64,000 nucleotides of DNA, taken from contig NW_022098069.1 in assembly GCF_002288925.2 (NCBI RefSeq), positions 74,673,670 through 74,737,669 on the forward strand, read 5' to 3'. Below are positions 13,176 through 24,723 of this stretch, in pieces. Made by a program: the position numbers and the translations under genes. Origin of the DNA: Delphinapterus leucas (taxonomy: Eukaryota; Chordata; Mammalia; Artiodactyla; Monodontidae). Each line of letters begins with the position of its first letter. Position 1 is the stretch's first letter. The notes beneath the pieces are model-generated. The model saw only the letters and a list, made by a program, of their open reading frames with translations, searched no databases and had not been told where the DNA came from.

Positions 13176-13431
13176 AGTTGATATAAATTCTGATCTTGAG
13201 CATGGACTATCTAGACTCCATGTGTTAAAATTCCTTGAATATATATACAAGAGGTCTATTCTTTTCAATGGGGTATTGAGGATATACTTTTTACCAGAAT
13301 ATCATGGTCTTTTGTTAAAAGATGAAAAGCTTGGTCAGATATCCATTACTTTATCTTAAGTGTGGATATGTATTGTTCAGACATCAGATGTTATCTATAG
13401 AATAAAGAGTTGTGCAATTATTATACTGTAC

Positions 13432-13456
13432 TTTTTTTTTTTTTTTTTTTTTTTTT
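13432..13456. repeat. Poly(T) tract abutting assembly gap
   Basis: About 25 T run straight into the N gap. This suggests the gap lies in or next to the tail of a minus-strand retroposon that the assembler could not cross. Confidence 0.8.
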
Positions 13457-13556
13457 NNNNNNNNNNNNNNNNNNNNNNNNNNNNNNNNNNNNNNNNNNNN
13501 NNNNNNNNNNNNNNNNNNNNNNNNNNNNNNNNNNNNNNNNNNNNNNNNNNNNNNNN
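13457..13556. other. Assembly gap (100 N)
   Basis: Exactly 100 N, the conventional placeholder for a gap of unknown size. Reading frames drawn across it are artefacts. Confidence 0.99.
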
Positions 13557-16175
13557 TCAGTCACATCCTTAGTGTTTCCTACACTGACACTGTGAACAGA
13601 CACTGTGCCTTGTTATACATGACATTGAACCTCAGTGCACTGGCTGCCTCTTCCTGGCTGAGCAGTACCTTGAGCTTTCCCTGAGGGCTGTAAGAACTGT
13701 TTTCCTTTTCTTTGGATGCTAGTCAAGGGGACCTATCTGGCAGTAACCACCCTACAGGCAAAAGTTTATCAAATATAAAATCCTTAGCACTGCTCCCCCA
13801 TCTCCCTGATTTAGAATGTTTTCTAGGAAATCTGCAAATTCCTTCCTTCAGCTTTTTTGTTACCCTCTTTTATGGTCAGTAGCAAACGGAATTTCAGTGT
13901 GCACTGTCTCCTTTAGAGAACTTGTTCACTGGAAAAGGATTTGAATTTATAGTAATTCACTACAGTCAATGCAGACCAATTTGCCATTAATTCTTCGGTC
14001 TGTTATAGCAATAAAGATATTCATGATGAAGTATTTTTCTATTATCTTTAACAGTATGGGAATCAGACGTTATTTTAATGGGATTTCTTCTGAATTTGGC
14101 ATTCGGCTAATGAAACTCATTTTAAACTGTGACTTCTATTTACAAATAACCAATCTATATTGTATCTGTGACCTAATAACCATTGAGAGCTGCAAATATT
14201 TTGAATTTCCAAAGGTTTTTCTATTAAAGATGCTTTCAAATACAGACAATCAATTTGGAAAATCCCAAGACTTTTTTTCTAGGGCCGTAACAACCTTCTA
14301 GGTTTGGGCTGTTCTTGTCATCACAGTTTCCTGGAGATGGCAGCAAAGTACACAGAAGCAAAGGGACCAACCATAACACATAAACAAGTGGTGAGATTAT
14401 TGGCGCTGTGCAGTTCTGGGGATGACTGATGAAACGCATCGGCCTCTTCTGCTCTCGAGTGACAGGGCAGGTAAATAGAGAGTTGATGTATGTATTAATT
14501 TGATTTTTGATTATGTTGGGTAGCTTCCAAAAAATCCTGTACAAACTGCTGGTTTTATTTTATTCCTCACCTGTGGTCAAGTCCATGACTCTCTGGTCTC
14601 CCTGCTTGTTTGTTGCCCTTGAGAGATCTCCAGAACAAACATTTTTCAAAGCCTTTATTTTACATACCAATCTACAGCATTTGTTATCCTTACTTTGTTT
14701 TCATATAGCTATTTCTAATCTTGTAGCACACTGTATTTCAATCCCTCTGCGTTGTCAGATTTTAGAATCTATAATGGGATGATTAACTGGCAAGGCAATG
14801 CCCAGGCTAATAACAGATTGCAAAGGACATCATATTAGACATTGTAAAGCCCCCTTTACTCCAAAGTATACATCCAATAATGTCCCAGCAGACATGAGTA
14901 ATGAGCATTGTACCCAGAATAACAGGGACCCTCTCGTTTTGGAATTTGTGCAGAAATGTTATTAAAATGAAAAAGAGAGCTTCTTTCTACTGAATTGCAA
15001 CTCTTGGTTTCAGTGCTAAACTTGTTTGTCAAAATCCTGTTGCCTGGAATCAGTGGAAGCTTATATAAAACCAAAGTATTTCACAAGTTGGTTGAGTACT
15101 ATAAGAAACTTTGCTTTGGAGGAAGCTTAGTGAAGGATCTTTAAATGTAAAGATCCATTGCTTTTCAGCTAAAATGAATAGCTATCTTTTGAGAGTATTT
15201 TTGAAGTAAATTTTACTTATGAGAAAGAAAAGGACACCCTTGATGATGAGTAAAGATTTCTAACATCAGATCTTGAACATAAGGTTAAAAATATATATAT
15301 ATAAGGATATTTACTTTCTCATATAGTAGATAAATGAGATGAACTGATTAAATTTTGGGGTTTGGTAAGATTGTTTAATTAGTACAATACATTCTGGTGC
15401 AATGAGAACCATTAACTTTTTAACTGGAAATATACCAGAAGCGTTATTCTGTACTTACATACTATAGAAAGTTCTGAAGCCCTTGTTTACATTTAAACAA
15501 TCAATGGGCTAAATACAAATCGTTTCCATCTATTCACTTGAAGAAGACAACGTGTGACAGGGTAAAGGAGCACTAAAAAGAAAGACTTGGAGGTTTGATT
15601 TCAAATTTGGGTGCTAGGTTTTATGTGCAGTCATTTAATCCAAAGATACTTTTGTGTTGGGTGAGGGCTAATCTACACCTGAACTTTCCTGAACTTCATG
15701 TTTTCTCATCATGTTGTAATCAAGCAAACTAACAGACTTGAGTAGACATATAAACCTGAACACGGAGTGGTAAAAGAGAAAGACATACTTAAGGGTGGGC
15801 ATAGTCATAGTATAAATGATGAGGTTTTTGTTTTTTTAAAAAAAATTAACTAGTAATAGTGTCTTCTCTTCCCATTCTTACTCCATGGAAAAAAAAATCT
15901 CAGGAAAGACATTTTGAAAGCCCCAAATTTCCCTTCTCTCACTCTAGAGAAATTTTTGCTTCAGAATCTTTGAGAAGGAGGTAGGTAGGAAAGCTTTATA
16001 ATGGACAGGCAAAAGTGGCCAACCTTAAAGGTGACAGGGGTGAGGAATGTTGAAAGTCCCTGAGACTAAGAGCTGGCTTGGAGGTTGTAACCACACATAT
16101 ATACCACATCTTGGGTGGGGACTGCAGCAGATTCTTGCAATGTTAACAAGGGGAATGATGGCTCTTTATTGCACA
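13557..16175. other. Single-copy-looking DNA, no gene recognised
   Basis: No repeat or exon was recognised. The stretch 14760-15080 looks like unique sequence with possible constraint. An (AT)n run sits at about 15291-15304. The 110-codon frame at 13969 has no domain or codon bias that I can identify. Confidence 0.4.
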
Positions 16176-16179
16176 GTTG

Positions 16180-16395
16180 CCAAGCACCGCTCTGCAGACA
16201 GTAGGGTGCTGTATGATTGTTAACAAATTTAATGCTCACAGTAATCTTTTGTGGTAGATTCTGGTACTGGTGTACTCTAATGATTTTACAGATATGAAGC
16301 ACAGACAAGTTAAATAACTTGCTCAGGTCAAAAAGTAAGTGGATTTGAATATGTTGTTCTGAGCCTGTGTTCTTAATGACTGGACACTTGCATTG
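16180..16395 (+). repeat. MIR SINE
   Basis: A plus-strand MIR core is readable: 'ttaatgctcacagtaatc', then 'gattttacagatatgaagc', 'acaagttaaataacttgctcaggtca', 'agtaagtgg', and 'gagcctgtgttcttaatgactgg'. The order and spacing match the tRNA-derived mammal-wide SINE. Confidence 0.85.
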
Positions 16396-16778
16396 TGGCC
16401 TGAAGGTCATCTGTATGTCTCTGTGAACAAGTCTATGGGCAATGACTACAGTACCAGTTCTTGACAGCAACATGAAGGAAAAGAAATAACTGCAATGTTG
16501 GTATCCCCATGGACTAAGGACCAGGTCCCTTCCTGGTTTCGAGCCTAATGTAAACCTATGATCCTAATACCCAATGGAGAGGAAAATTACCCTGATAATG
16601 ACAGATTGGATTCCCTGCCAGCCAGGTAGATGACAACCTACAGCTGAATCTGTCCAAGCCATATATTTAACTAACTTCTCAATGTCTTTAATTTGCTGTC
16701 TAATAGGTATTTCAAGCTAAGCCTATCCCAAACTGGGCTCTTGAATTTCCCCTGTGTATAGTGATTTAGTATAAGAAA

Positions 16779-17510
16779 TGTATATTGGATCTTTGGTTTT
16801 TGTCCCCGTTTCTGGCACAGAGTTCCTAAAACCCTTGGAATTTCCTAAATGATAAGAGATAAAGGCCTTTCGTTATGTGAGGGTTGGAACTTTCAGTCTC
16901 ACACCCCCCACTTCCAGGGAGTGGAGAGGGAGGGACCGAAGACTGAGTTCATTTGCCAATGGCCAATGATTTAATCAATTAGGACTGTGAAATGGAGCCT
17001 CCTTAAAAACCCAAAAGGAAAGAGTTCAAAGAGCTTCTGGCTTGGGGAACACGTGACGATTTGGGGAGAGTGGCGTACCTAGAGATGGCATGGAAACTCC
17101 TCACTCTTTCCCCTACCTTGCCCCATGCATCTCTTCCATCTGGCTGTTCCCGAATTACATCCTTGTGTAATAAACTGGTGATCTAGTGAGTAAAATGTTT
17201 CTCTCAGTTCTGTGAGCTGCTCTAGCAGATTAATCCAACCCAAGGAAGGAGGGGGTCATGGAAACCTCTGATTTATAGCCAGTTTGTCAGAAGCACAGCT
17301 AACAACCCGGGCTTGGGACTGGCATCTGAAATTGGGGTGGGGGGATTCCTGTAGAATAGAGCCCTTAACCTGTGGAATCGAACGCTATCTTCAGGTAGAT
17401 AGTGTCAGAGCTGAGTTAAATTATAGAACACCTAGCTGGTGTCTCCAGAATTGGTTGGTGATGTGTGGGGAAGCCCTGCCGCACATGGGCTGGAATTGGT
17501 GACAGATACA
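16779..17510 (+). repeat. ERV solo LTR (MER21-like, ERV-L class suspected)
   Basis: The element starts TGTATATTGG and ends ACAGATACA. It has an LTR-like layout: a GT-rich 5' part, 'ccttaaaaacccaaaagg' near 17000, 'catgcatctcttccatctggctgttc' near 17125, a polyadenylation signal AATAAA at about 17168, and an R/U5-like 3' half. No convincing short duplication flanks it (AGAAA versus CTTTG). The family name is recalled, not checked. Confidence 0.65.
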
Positions 17511-17529
17511 CTTTGACTTCTCAAATCAG

Positions 17530-18375
17530 TTTTTCCTACAGTCTTTTCCATCTCAGTTATGACAACTCCAGTTTTCCAGTTGTTCAGCCCCAAACCTCAG
17601 AGTAATCCCTGACTCATCTCTCTCTCTCTCTCACTCCAAATCTAGTTTTTCAGCAAATCCTTTTGACTCTCCTCTATCAGAATTTGACAATTTGTCACAA
17701 TCTCTACTGACCCCACCCTGGTTCAAGCCACCATGATTTGTGGATTATTGCAGTAGCTTTTGGACTGGTTCCCTGATTCTGCCCTTACCCTCTTTTAGTT
17801 TATTTTCAATGTCGGGGCCAGACTGACCCTGTTGAGCATGGGTCAGATTATGTCACCTCCCCATTTAGAATACTTCAATGCCTTCACGTTTCATTCAGAA
17901 AAAGTCATAATCATGACTTGCACACCCCATGGCATCTGCTCCTCTTTTTTCCTCTGATTTTATTACTACTGCTCCCATCTTTTTCTCTCCACCCCACCAC
18001 CAGCCTTCTTGCTTCTACCTGCAGTCCAGGGCCTTTGAACTTTCTATCCCCTTTGTGTGGAATGCTCTCTTTCCAGATATTTGCATGGCTAATTGGTCTC
18101 ACTTCCATTCCATCTTAACTAAAAGTCACCGTTTCAGTGAGACCTTCCTTGGGTACCCTGTCCAAAATGTAACCTTCTCACACCCTCAAGAGTTCACATC
18201 CTCTTCCCTGCTTTATTTTTCCACTTGGAACATAACACTATCTAATATATCTCTTATTTATTGATTATGTGTATTGTCTATATTCCTTACCTCAATGTTA
18301 GCCCTCCATGAGGGCAGGGATTATTATCTTTTTATACCTAATTCAGTGCTTGGTACTCAATAAATGCTTCATGAA
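17530..18375 (+). mobile_element. LINE-2 (L2) 3' end
   Basis: The characteristic L2 3' blocks appear in order: 'gggcctttgaactttctatcccctttgtgtggaatgctctctttccagatatttgcatggct', 'gagaccttccttgg', 'catgagggcagggattatta' and 'gcttggtactcaataaatgc'. The ORF2 C-terminus is degraded. A reading frame at 17929 of 111 codons lies inside and is the old L2 protein in decayed form. Confidence 0.9.
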
Positions 18376-18489
18376 TTTATAGAACTAAACCTTAAGGATG
18401 TGCACAATATTTATACTTACTGAAACAATGTTTGGATTATAGTGAATGTTACTTAAATTTTTATCTAATTTTACCAGCAGGTTGATAAA

Positions 18490-18547
18490 ACAAATAAATT
18501 AAGTGTATAGCCTGCCAATTAAGTTTCCAAGGCATTTAAAATATGTT
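18490..18547 (+). repeat. Dispersed direct repeat, copy 1
   Basis: The core GCCAATTAAGTTTCCAAGGC followed by ATTTAAAATATGT recurs at 20279-20331 with only a few differences. No known repeat family was recognised. Confidence 0.75.
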
Positions 18548-18623
18548 AAAAATCAAGATCATTTGTCACCTATCCTGTCAGTTTGTGTTTGGACACACAA
18601 GACACACAGGATGCTCTCCATGT

Positions 18624-18662
18624 ATTGTGTTGTGTTGTGTTGTGTTGTATTGTATTGTATTT
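18624..18662. repeat. (TTGTG)n microsatellite
   Basis: Five perfect TGTGT-type pentamers are followed by three TGTAT variants. It is likely length-polymorphic. Confidence 0.95.
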
Positions 18663-19550
18663 GTTTACTTAAATAAATTCATCTGAGCTGATGTCTAGTT
18701 AGGTGATGACCCTATTGATTACTCATTATCTGTTAGTTACTCTGTCATCTATGCAGACATATTTAATTTCCAAATGTTCAGTGGGTAGATGAGACCAATC
18801 GCTGGGGGACTGGTACATTGGATTGGTGTGGAGCTCTCCAGGAATATTTATCCAGGATTATTGTTTATCTTCCTACTCAAGAATTCTTTTTCTATTGTGG
18901 AACTTTATATCCTTATTTCATTCCCAATACATGTATGAATGCCTTTTAGGGAAACAAAAAGGTACACTAAGATACAAAAGCACATAATGGAGGCTGCCCC
19001 CAAAGAACATTTATATCTGGCTTAACTTTGCTCACTTTATTATTAAGTCTGCACTCAATGAGAAAAGGGAAAGTTTGGAATTGCCATGGACTCCGACTTT
19101 TCCTGGTGGGGCATCTATAAACAATCAAAAAGACCTCATAGAAAGAGATAAGGGATTTCAAAAGGTCTGAGATAGAAGAGTCAAAAGCTTGGATGGTCAG
19201 GGAAAAGGACCTAATGGTTATGTCAGTACATGGAGGCAGGTAGGAGGTAATAATTTACACTGAATAGTGGATTTTAGTTTATTTAATTTAGGAACACGTA
19301 CCTGGGCGCATATCCTCTTGGTGCTGATATTCATGTTGGAAACATTGACTAGGCAATAGTGAAAACTGAAAGGAGTAAACACTAGTTCTGTAACAGAATC
19401 TTAAACATGCAATTTCTGACATTTTTTTGGCTCTATAAAAATCGAGTTAATAAAAATAGTAATTGCCTTCCCTTCAGAAGCTCTTGACTTTAAAAAAAGT
19501 GGAGGCAAAGGATTCTGCTGCCTCCAATGTAAAGTGAAAAAAAGAGGCCT

Positions 19551-19981
19551 TGTGGTAGACAGAAAAGTGGGCCTCCCAAAATGTCCCCATTCTAACCCCT
19601 AGAACCTGTGAATATGTTACCTTGTATGGCAAAAGGGAATTTGCAGATGTGATTAAGTCAATGACCTTGAGATGGGGAGATTATCCTGGATTATCTGGAT
19701 GGGCCCAGTCTAATCACAAGGGTCACTGTAAGCATGAGGCAGGATGGCTGGAGGAGATGCAGAGGTTGGAGTAATGGGGCCATGAGAGAAGGGATGGGGC
19801 CACCTCTAGAAGATGGAAAAAGCAAGGAAACAAATTCTTCCTTAGAACATCAGAAGGCATGCAGCTCTATTGACCCATCTTAGACTTCTGAATTCCATGA
19901 CTCTAAAATAATGAATTTGTATTGTTTCAAGCCGCTAATATTGTGGTAATTTGTTAACAGCAGCAATAGGAAACTAATACA
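19551..19981 (+). repeat. MLT1-type MaLR solo LTR
   Basis: The start TGTGGTAGACAGA and the end GGAAACTAATACA match MLT1 LTRs. Internal landmarks include 'gaacctgtgaatatgttacctt', 'gcagatgtgattaagt', 'gagatggggagattatcctgg' and 'ttgtattgtttcaagccgct'. It is flanked by GGCCT and GGCCC, a slightly decayed 5-bp duplication. No internal sequence adjoins it. Confidence 0.9.
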
Positions 19982-19986
19982 GGCCC

Positions 19987-21008
19987 AGAATCTAAAAGAT
20001 CTAAAGCAGATCTTTAGAATTGTTGAGTGATTGAATCAAGATAATTTTCCCAATTTTATTTGTTTCCTTCTATAAAGTTTTCATAGATTTAATAAAGTAA
20101 ATACTACAGCGCTTCTGGTTAGTGATACCAAGTGGCTGTGATACCAATAATTCTGGATTTACAAAGTATTTTTTACTCCTAGAAAAAGCTGAATATATTA
20201 GATACATATTTTAAATGACCATATATTCTTTGTTCAATGGGTAGCTGCTTAACCTCTGTCCAGGTGGCTGATTCATGAATAAATAAACAGCATAGCCCGC
20301 CAATTAAGTTTCTAAGGCATTTAAAATATGTGAAGGAAAAAGAGAGACAGTAGGCTTCTTTCAAGTCTTGTAAATTTTCAGAATGTTTAAAGCACCCATC
20401 CTTTAGGCCTCATTCTTGTGATAAAAGGTGTAACAAAACTAGGAAAAATGGAGCTGTTTGAATCCATTTTTGAGTCAGAGACTAGAATAAGAATGGACAA
20501 ACAGTATGAAACCTTTGTACTATTTTTACAAGTCATTCTCATTAAAGTCTGAAGACTGTAAAGCTATGGGGCTCCTTCTAGGATAATGTCCCCCCTACTG
20601 TTATATTTCTTCCAATGAAGCCCATCTGTGAGTTTTTGCAGGATGTTCATGACATGCATTTAAATTGCCTGTTGTGTTCCAGAAATCTCTTCTTCCTGCA
20701 AACAAGTGGTGACCTCTCTGCTCTATGTTCATTCAAGGGACAGCCACTGTACATCATCCCAGGCAGGAAGCCAAATGATGGCCACATCCTGTTCATTGCA
20801 AAAATACACATTTTCATTAAACCAAGATAATTAGAAAAAGTAGCATAGAGAAATATGAGTAATTCCATCAGTAATTACAGCAATTATACCCTTGATTGCC
20901 ATGCCACCTCCAGTGTCACATTATATATATGTACTGACATTTTACAGAGAAACCACACATGTTTTATATTAAAGATGTACCTGGTTACATCAGGTACTTC
21001 TAGTGGTT
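19987..21008. other. Intergenic DNA, includes copy 2 of the dispersed repeat
   Basis: No gene. The segment 20600-20870 is single-copy in appearance and could be constrained, but the sequence alone does not decide this. Confidence 0.4.
20279..20331 (+). repeat. Dispersed direct repeat, copy 2
   Basis: It shares GCCAATTAAGTTT, AAGGCATTTAAAATATGT and the AAATAAA flank with copy 1 at 18490-18547. The flanking bases beyond the core do not align. Confidence 0.75.
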
Positions 21009-21023
21009 AAAAGATAATTGAGG

Positions 21024-21229
21024 GGGCTTCCCTGGTAGCGCAGTGGTTGAGAGTCCGCCTGCCGATGTAGGGGATGCGGGTTCGTGCCCAGGTCCGAGAG
21101 GATCCCACATGCTGCGGAGCAGCTGGGCCCGTGAGCCATGGCCGCTGAGCCTGTGCGTCTGGAGCCTGTGCTCCGCAACGGGAGAGGCCACAACAGTGAG
21201 AGGCCCGCGTACTGCAAAAAAAAAAAAAA
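21024..21229 (+). repeat. CHR-2 type SINE (cetacean tRNA-derived)
   Basis: The head GGGCTTCCCTGGTAGCGCAG carries an A-box-like segment. GGGTTCGTGCCC at about 21078 is the pol III B-box. The body reads through 'gagccatggccgctgagcc' to the 3' 'aggcccgcgtactgc' and then poly(A). Perfect 15-bp direct repeats AAAAGATAATTGAGG flank it (21009-21023 and 21230-21244). The family is tRNA-Glu-related and cetacean-specific, as I recall it. The B-box GGTTCG is intact, but this is not a tRNA gene. Confidence 0.95.
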
Positions 21230-21244
21230 AAAAGATAATTGAGG

Positions 21245-22555
21245 TAGTATTGTTTCACCCTTGCAATAATCAAATCAAAATGCACTGTATTGTCCTCATC
21301 ATTGTCATTATTGAGTGCTTTTTCAAGACATGAATTTCTATGTATTCAACACAGAGAAATAAAAACCAGTATACTAGAAACCATCGTTTCTTCAGTTTAC
21401 TTCCCAAATTGGTGAAAAAGTTTCTCAATTTTCCCAGTAAAGGGAAAAATACTTGCCATTAGATGTTTCTTCAGTCTTTATCCTAGAGCATATGTTTACA
21501 CTTAGCCTACTAAAATGTTAAATATTTACCTCTGGATTTGACTTTCCAGGCTCCCATTTCTCTGCTAGTGAACCAGAGACAAGTCTTTATGTTCACCCAG
21601 TGTTCTTAGAGTAGGAAAGTCAAGCAAGGCTACATTGCTTCCTCTGCCTTCTGGGCTGATATCTCTTCCTCAGCCTGTGGCCTAGAGTAAGTGGTAAGGA
21701 AAAGACTTGAAGTTCATCTGTTCTCTTGCTCAACTATTGTAACTTTGGGCTTGACTCTCTTGCTGCCATGCTTCTTGGTAAATGGCAAGGCACGAGGCAG
21801 AGCTGAGCTACATGGGGAAGAGGACCTGGTTTGCATTCCACTAAGGAAGACTTTCACAGCATTTGCTCTTTTGATTCAAAATTTTGTATTCGATTGGGAT
21901 GATTTTATAACCTTCCAATAAAAGACACTCTCATTTTCATATTTGTTCCTCTGTTTACTAGTCTCACCCCACTGAGTGGTCTCAAGTTGCCTTGAGGGCT
22001 GCAAAGCCAGGGAGAGAGTCCTGGCAGCAGCAAGCCCAAACTGCCAGCCGCCACATGAGGAGAATAGGCTTTGCTGTTCCTTTGACCTGGGGTTTCACTT
22101 CATGCAGCAGTGGCTGCTGGTAGAACAAGTGAAGTTATATGAATTCACAAATACCTAGTTGATTTACATTAAAACCTAAGACCATGTCAGTTTGAGCTAC
22201 AGTGGCTCTATGATACCTCAGAAGTTCTCCCAGGCAGAGAGAATTTAATCATAATGTATAACTGAGCCCAGCCTCTTGTGGGAGCATCCTTTATCTGATA
22301 CACAGATCCATCCCAGGTACATTTTAAGGCCTTTCCTGAAGGTGAATATAGCTGGACCAGGTGTTGCTCTCTCCCTGATTACTCTCTATTCACTTTGCAT
22401 GTAGATTTCTTCATTATGACACTCTGAACATGGCTAACTTTCATCTGTGTTCTTGGGTGATAACATCTCACTTTTGTGTTTTCGGGAATGTAAACATCCT
22501 GCTGATTCCTTGTCTTTATTTTGTTTATTCTTCCTCATTATCTTGCTGATCTCTG
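21245..22555. other. Intergenic DNA, no gene recognised
   Basis: Nothing was firmly recognised. The part at 21690-21940 ends in a possible polyadenylation signal (CCAATAAAAGACAC, about 21917) and could be an unnamed old LTR. Confidence 0.35.
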
Positions 22556-22559
22556 CTAC

Positions 22560-22745
22560 TTACTTGACCAAATGACTAAAACTGTCCCCTTCTCAGTTTC
22601 CTCACCTGTAAAAGCAAGGATAATAATGCCTACTTCATAGAGTCATTGTGAGGATTCAATGAGTTAAAATTTAAGTGCTTAGATGATGTCTGATATATAG
22701 GTAATACTCAGTAAATCTTAGCTATCTTTATCATCATGATTAATT
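22560..22745 (-). repeat. MIR SINE
   Basis: The minus-strand MIR core appears as 'ctcagtttcctcacctgtaaaa', 'ggataataatgcctacttcatagagt', 'tgtgaggattcaatgagtta' and then 'taatactcagtaaat'. The order is typical. Confidence 0.9.
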
Positions 22746-22924
22746 TATACTGAATTCACTAAACTTATACATTCTTTTTCTTAAACCCTTCACTTCTTAG
22801 ATACAATATATCTTTTTCTGATCAAGATTTCTCACTTATTGAAGCATAGGTATTGAACCCATTTTAAAGCCCTAAATAAGTGCTTTTCAGATGATCTGCA
22901 GATCTTAAATGTAAGAACTTAGTT

Positions 22925-23160
22925 TCTGTAGTCAGAGTGAGGTACAAATTTGTCTTTACCTATTAGCTCTGTGGTCCTGAATAAATTACTTAATCTCTCT
23001 GATCCTCAATTTCCTCATCTGTAAAGTTGGGGTGATGATAAAAAAATATGCCTTCATATGGTTACCATGAGGAAAAAATGAGAAAAATCCATTAAATGTG
23101 CCCATCTAAAAATATTCCTATTATATAGGAAGTGTACAATGAGTATTTAAGTATGTTATT
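22925..23160 (-). repeat. MIR SINE
   Basis: Another minus-strand MIR: 'ttacttaatctctctgatcctcaatttcctcatctgtaaagttgggg', then the 'accatgaggaaaaaatgag' region. Its 3' part has drifted. Confidence 0.8.
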
Positions 23161-23764
23161 AGTTTGCAATTAGATTATAGATGACACATTATGTTTTGGG
23201 GCATGGACAATATAGAATTGATCCTCTGTATTTTCCATGTGATTATTTTTCTTCCCTTCTTTTTATTGAGGTAAAATTTACCTACAGCAAAATGCACAAA
23301 TCTTAAACGTATAGGGCAATGAGTTTAGACAGATGTGACCACCATTTGCCCATGTGACTAACAACCCAGACAAGATGTAGAACATTTCCACCATTCCAGA
23401 AAGTTCTACTGAGCCTCCTTCCAGTGAATCTCAACCCCTTGATAGGCAACCACTGCTCTGAATTCTAACACCATACATCAGGTTTGTCTGTTTTTTGAAC
23501 TTCATCTGTGTGATGGAATAATAGAGTCTTCTTTCACTCAATATGATGTTTTTGTGGTTTATTTATGTTGTTGCAGGTATCAGTAGTTCATTAAAAAAAA
23601 TACTGATTAGAATTCCATTACAGTGAGTCCCCTACACACAAGCAAGTTCCGTTCCGAGAGCACATCGATTAAGTCCAATTTGCCTGTAAGTCCAACAAAG
23701 TTAGCCTAAGTACCCAGCTAACACAATTGGCTATATAGTACTGTACTGTAATAGGTTTATAATT

Positions 23765-24152
23765 ACCGTAGGCTAACACATATATATGGAATTAAAAAAA
23801 AATGTTCTGAAGAACCTAGGGGCAGGACAGGAATAAAGACGCAGACGTAGAGAATGGACTTGAGGACACGGGGAGGGGGAAGGGTAAGCTGGGACGAAGT
23901 GAGAGAGTGTCATGTACAAATATACACTACCAAATGTAAAATAGATAGCTAGTGGGAAGCAGCCGCATAGCACAGGGAGATCAGCTCGGTGCTTTGTGAC
24001 CACCTAGAGGTGTGGGATAGGGAGGGTGGGAGGGAGACGTAAGAGGGAGGGGATATGGGGATTTATGTATACGTGTAGCTGGTTCACTTTGTTGTACAGC
24101 AGAAACTAACACAACACTGTAAAGCAATTATACTCCAATAAAGATGTTAAAA
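23765..24152 (+). mobile_element. L1 3'UTR fragment, severely 5'-truncated
   Basis: The fragment opens TACCGTAGGCTAACACATA and ends AATAAAGATGTTAAAA. It matches the 3'UTR of the L1 at 4226-4630, including the purine-rich 'gggatagggagggtgggaggg' block. Only the extreme 3' ~390 bp inserted, into the Tigger element. No clear target-site duplication is visible, so some host sequence may have been lost at the insertion. Confidence 0.9.
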
Positions 24153-24273
24153 AGAACCCACAAAAAATAAAGAAAACATTTTTAATCTTACAGTACAGGA
24201 CCTTGAAAAGTACAGTGGTACAGTACAACAGGTGGCATACAGGGGCTGGCATCGAGTGAACAGGCAAGAAGAG

Positions 24274-24723
24274 TTACTGACTGGAGGAGGGAGAGGAGGT
24301 GGGAGATGGCAGAGCTGAAGGATCGACAGCAGTGGGAGACGGAGGGCAAGCTGCAATTTCAGTCATGCCTGACGTGGATGGCACAGGTTCTGGTTCCTTG
24401 CTGGATTCAATTCTATCTACCCTCTTGGAAAAATGATCCAGTGATGTTTGGGTAGTAGCTCTTTTTTTCTCATCATAGATGACACGGTAGCACTGGATTG
24501 CATTCTGAATGGCTGCTGCAACCTTCGTGTATGGTTCTACTTTCAGGTCCTGTGCCTCAAAAACTAACAGTGCCGCCTCAAATAAAGGAAATCCCCTTGC
24601 CATTTCCTGTGTCGTGAATCTCTTCGGTTCTTCAGCTACTTCTTCTTCCTCTTGTCTCTCTTCGTCCTTTCTCTGGGCCTCCAATTCCATCAGGTCTTTA
24701 TTAGTAAGCTCCTTGTGTTGCAC
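24274..24723 (-). pseudogene. Tigger transposase C-terminal fragment
   Basis: A 149-residue frame is open on the minus strand. It begins MQHKELTNKDLMELEAQ and then has an acidic run (EERQEEEEVAEEPKRF). It continues with a helical segment around ALLVFEAQDLKVEPYTKVAA, followed by AIQCYRVIYDEKKRATTQTS, and ends in a Pro/Ser-rich tail. This is the C-terminal, post-catalytic portion of a Tigger transposase. The DNA-binding and DDE domains are absent and no promoter is evident. The frame survives probably by chance. Some Tigger genes were domesticated in mammals (TIGD, JRK), but the flanking terminal repeats show this is the transposon itself. Confidence 0.7.

Larger units (their letters stand above)
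18376..19550. other. Intergenic DNA with microsatellite and a short duplicated segment
   Basis: No gene. The interval holds one copy of a ~50-bp sequence repeated at 20.28 kb, and a TGTGT microsatellite. The remainder shows nothing that I recognise. Confidence 0.45.

Noticed and set aside
13360..13684. Open frames of 60-90 codons spanning the N gap
   Set aside because: They are made largely of N translated as X and poly(T).
16066..16473. 135-codon minus-strand frame
   Set aside because: It overlaps a plus-strand MIR and has no domain.
21024..21100. tRNA gene
   Set aside because: The A- and B-box-like sequences belong to a SINE head with poly(A) and target-site duplications; no cloverleaf was expected.
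24274..24723. Could be an exon of a host TIGD/JRK-like gene
   Set aside because: It is inside terminal inverted repeats flanked by TA, so it is part of the transposon.
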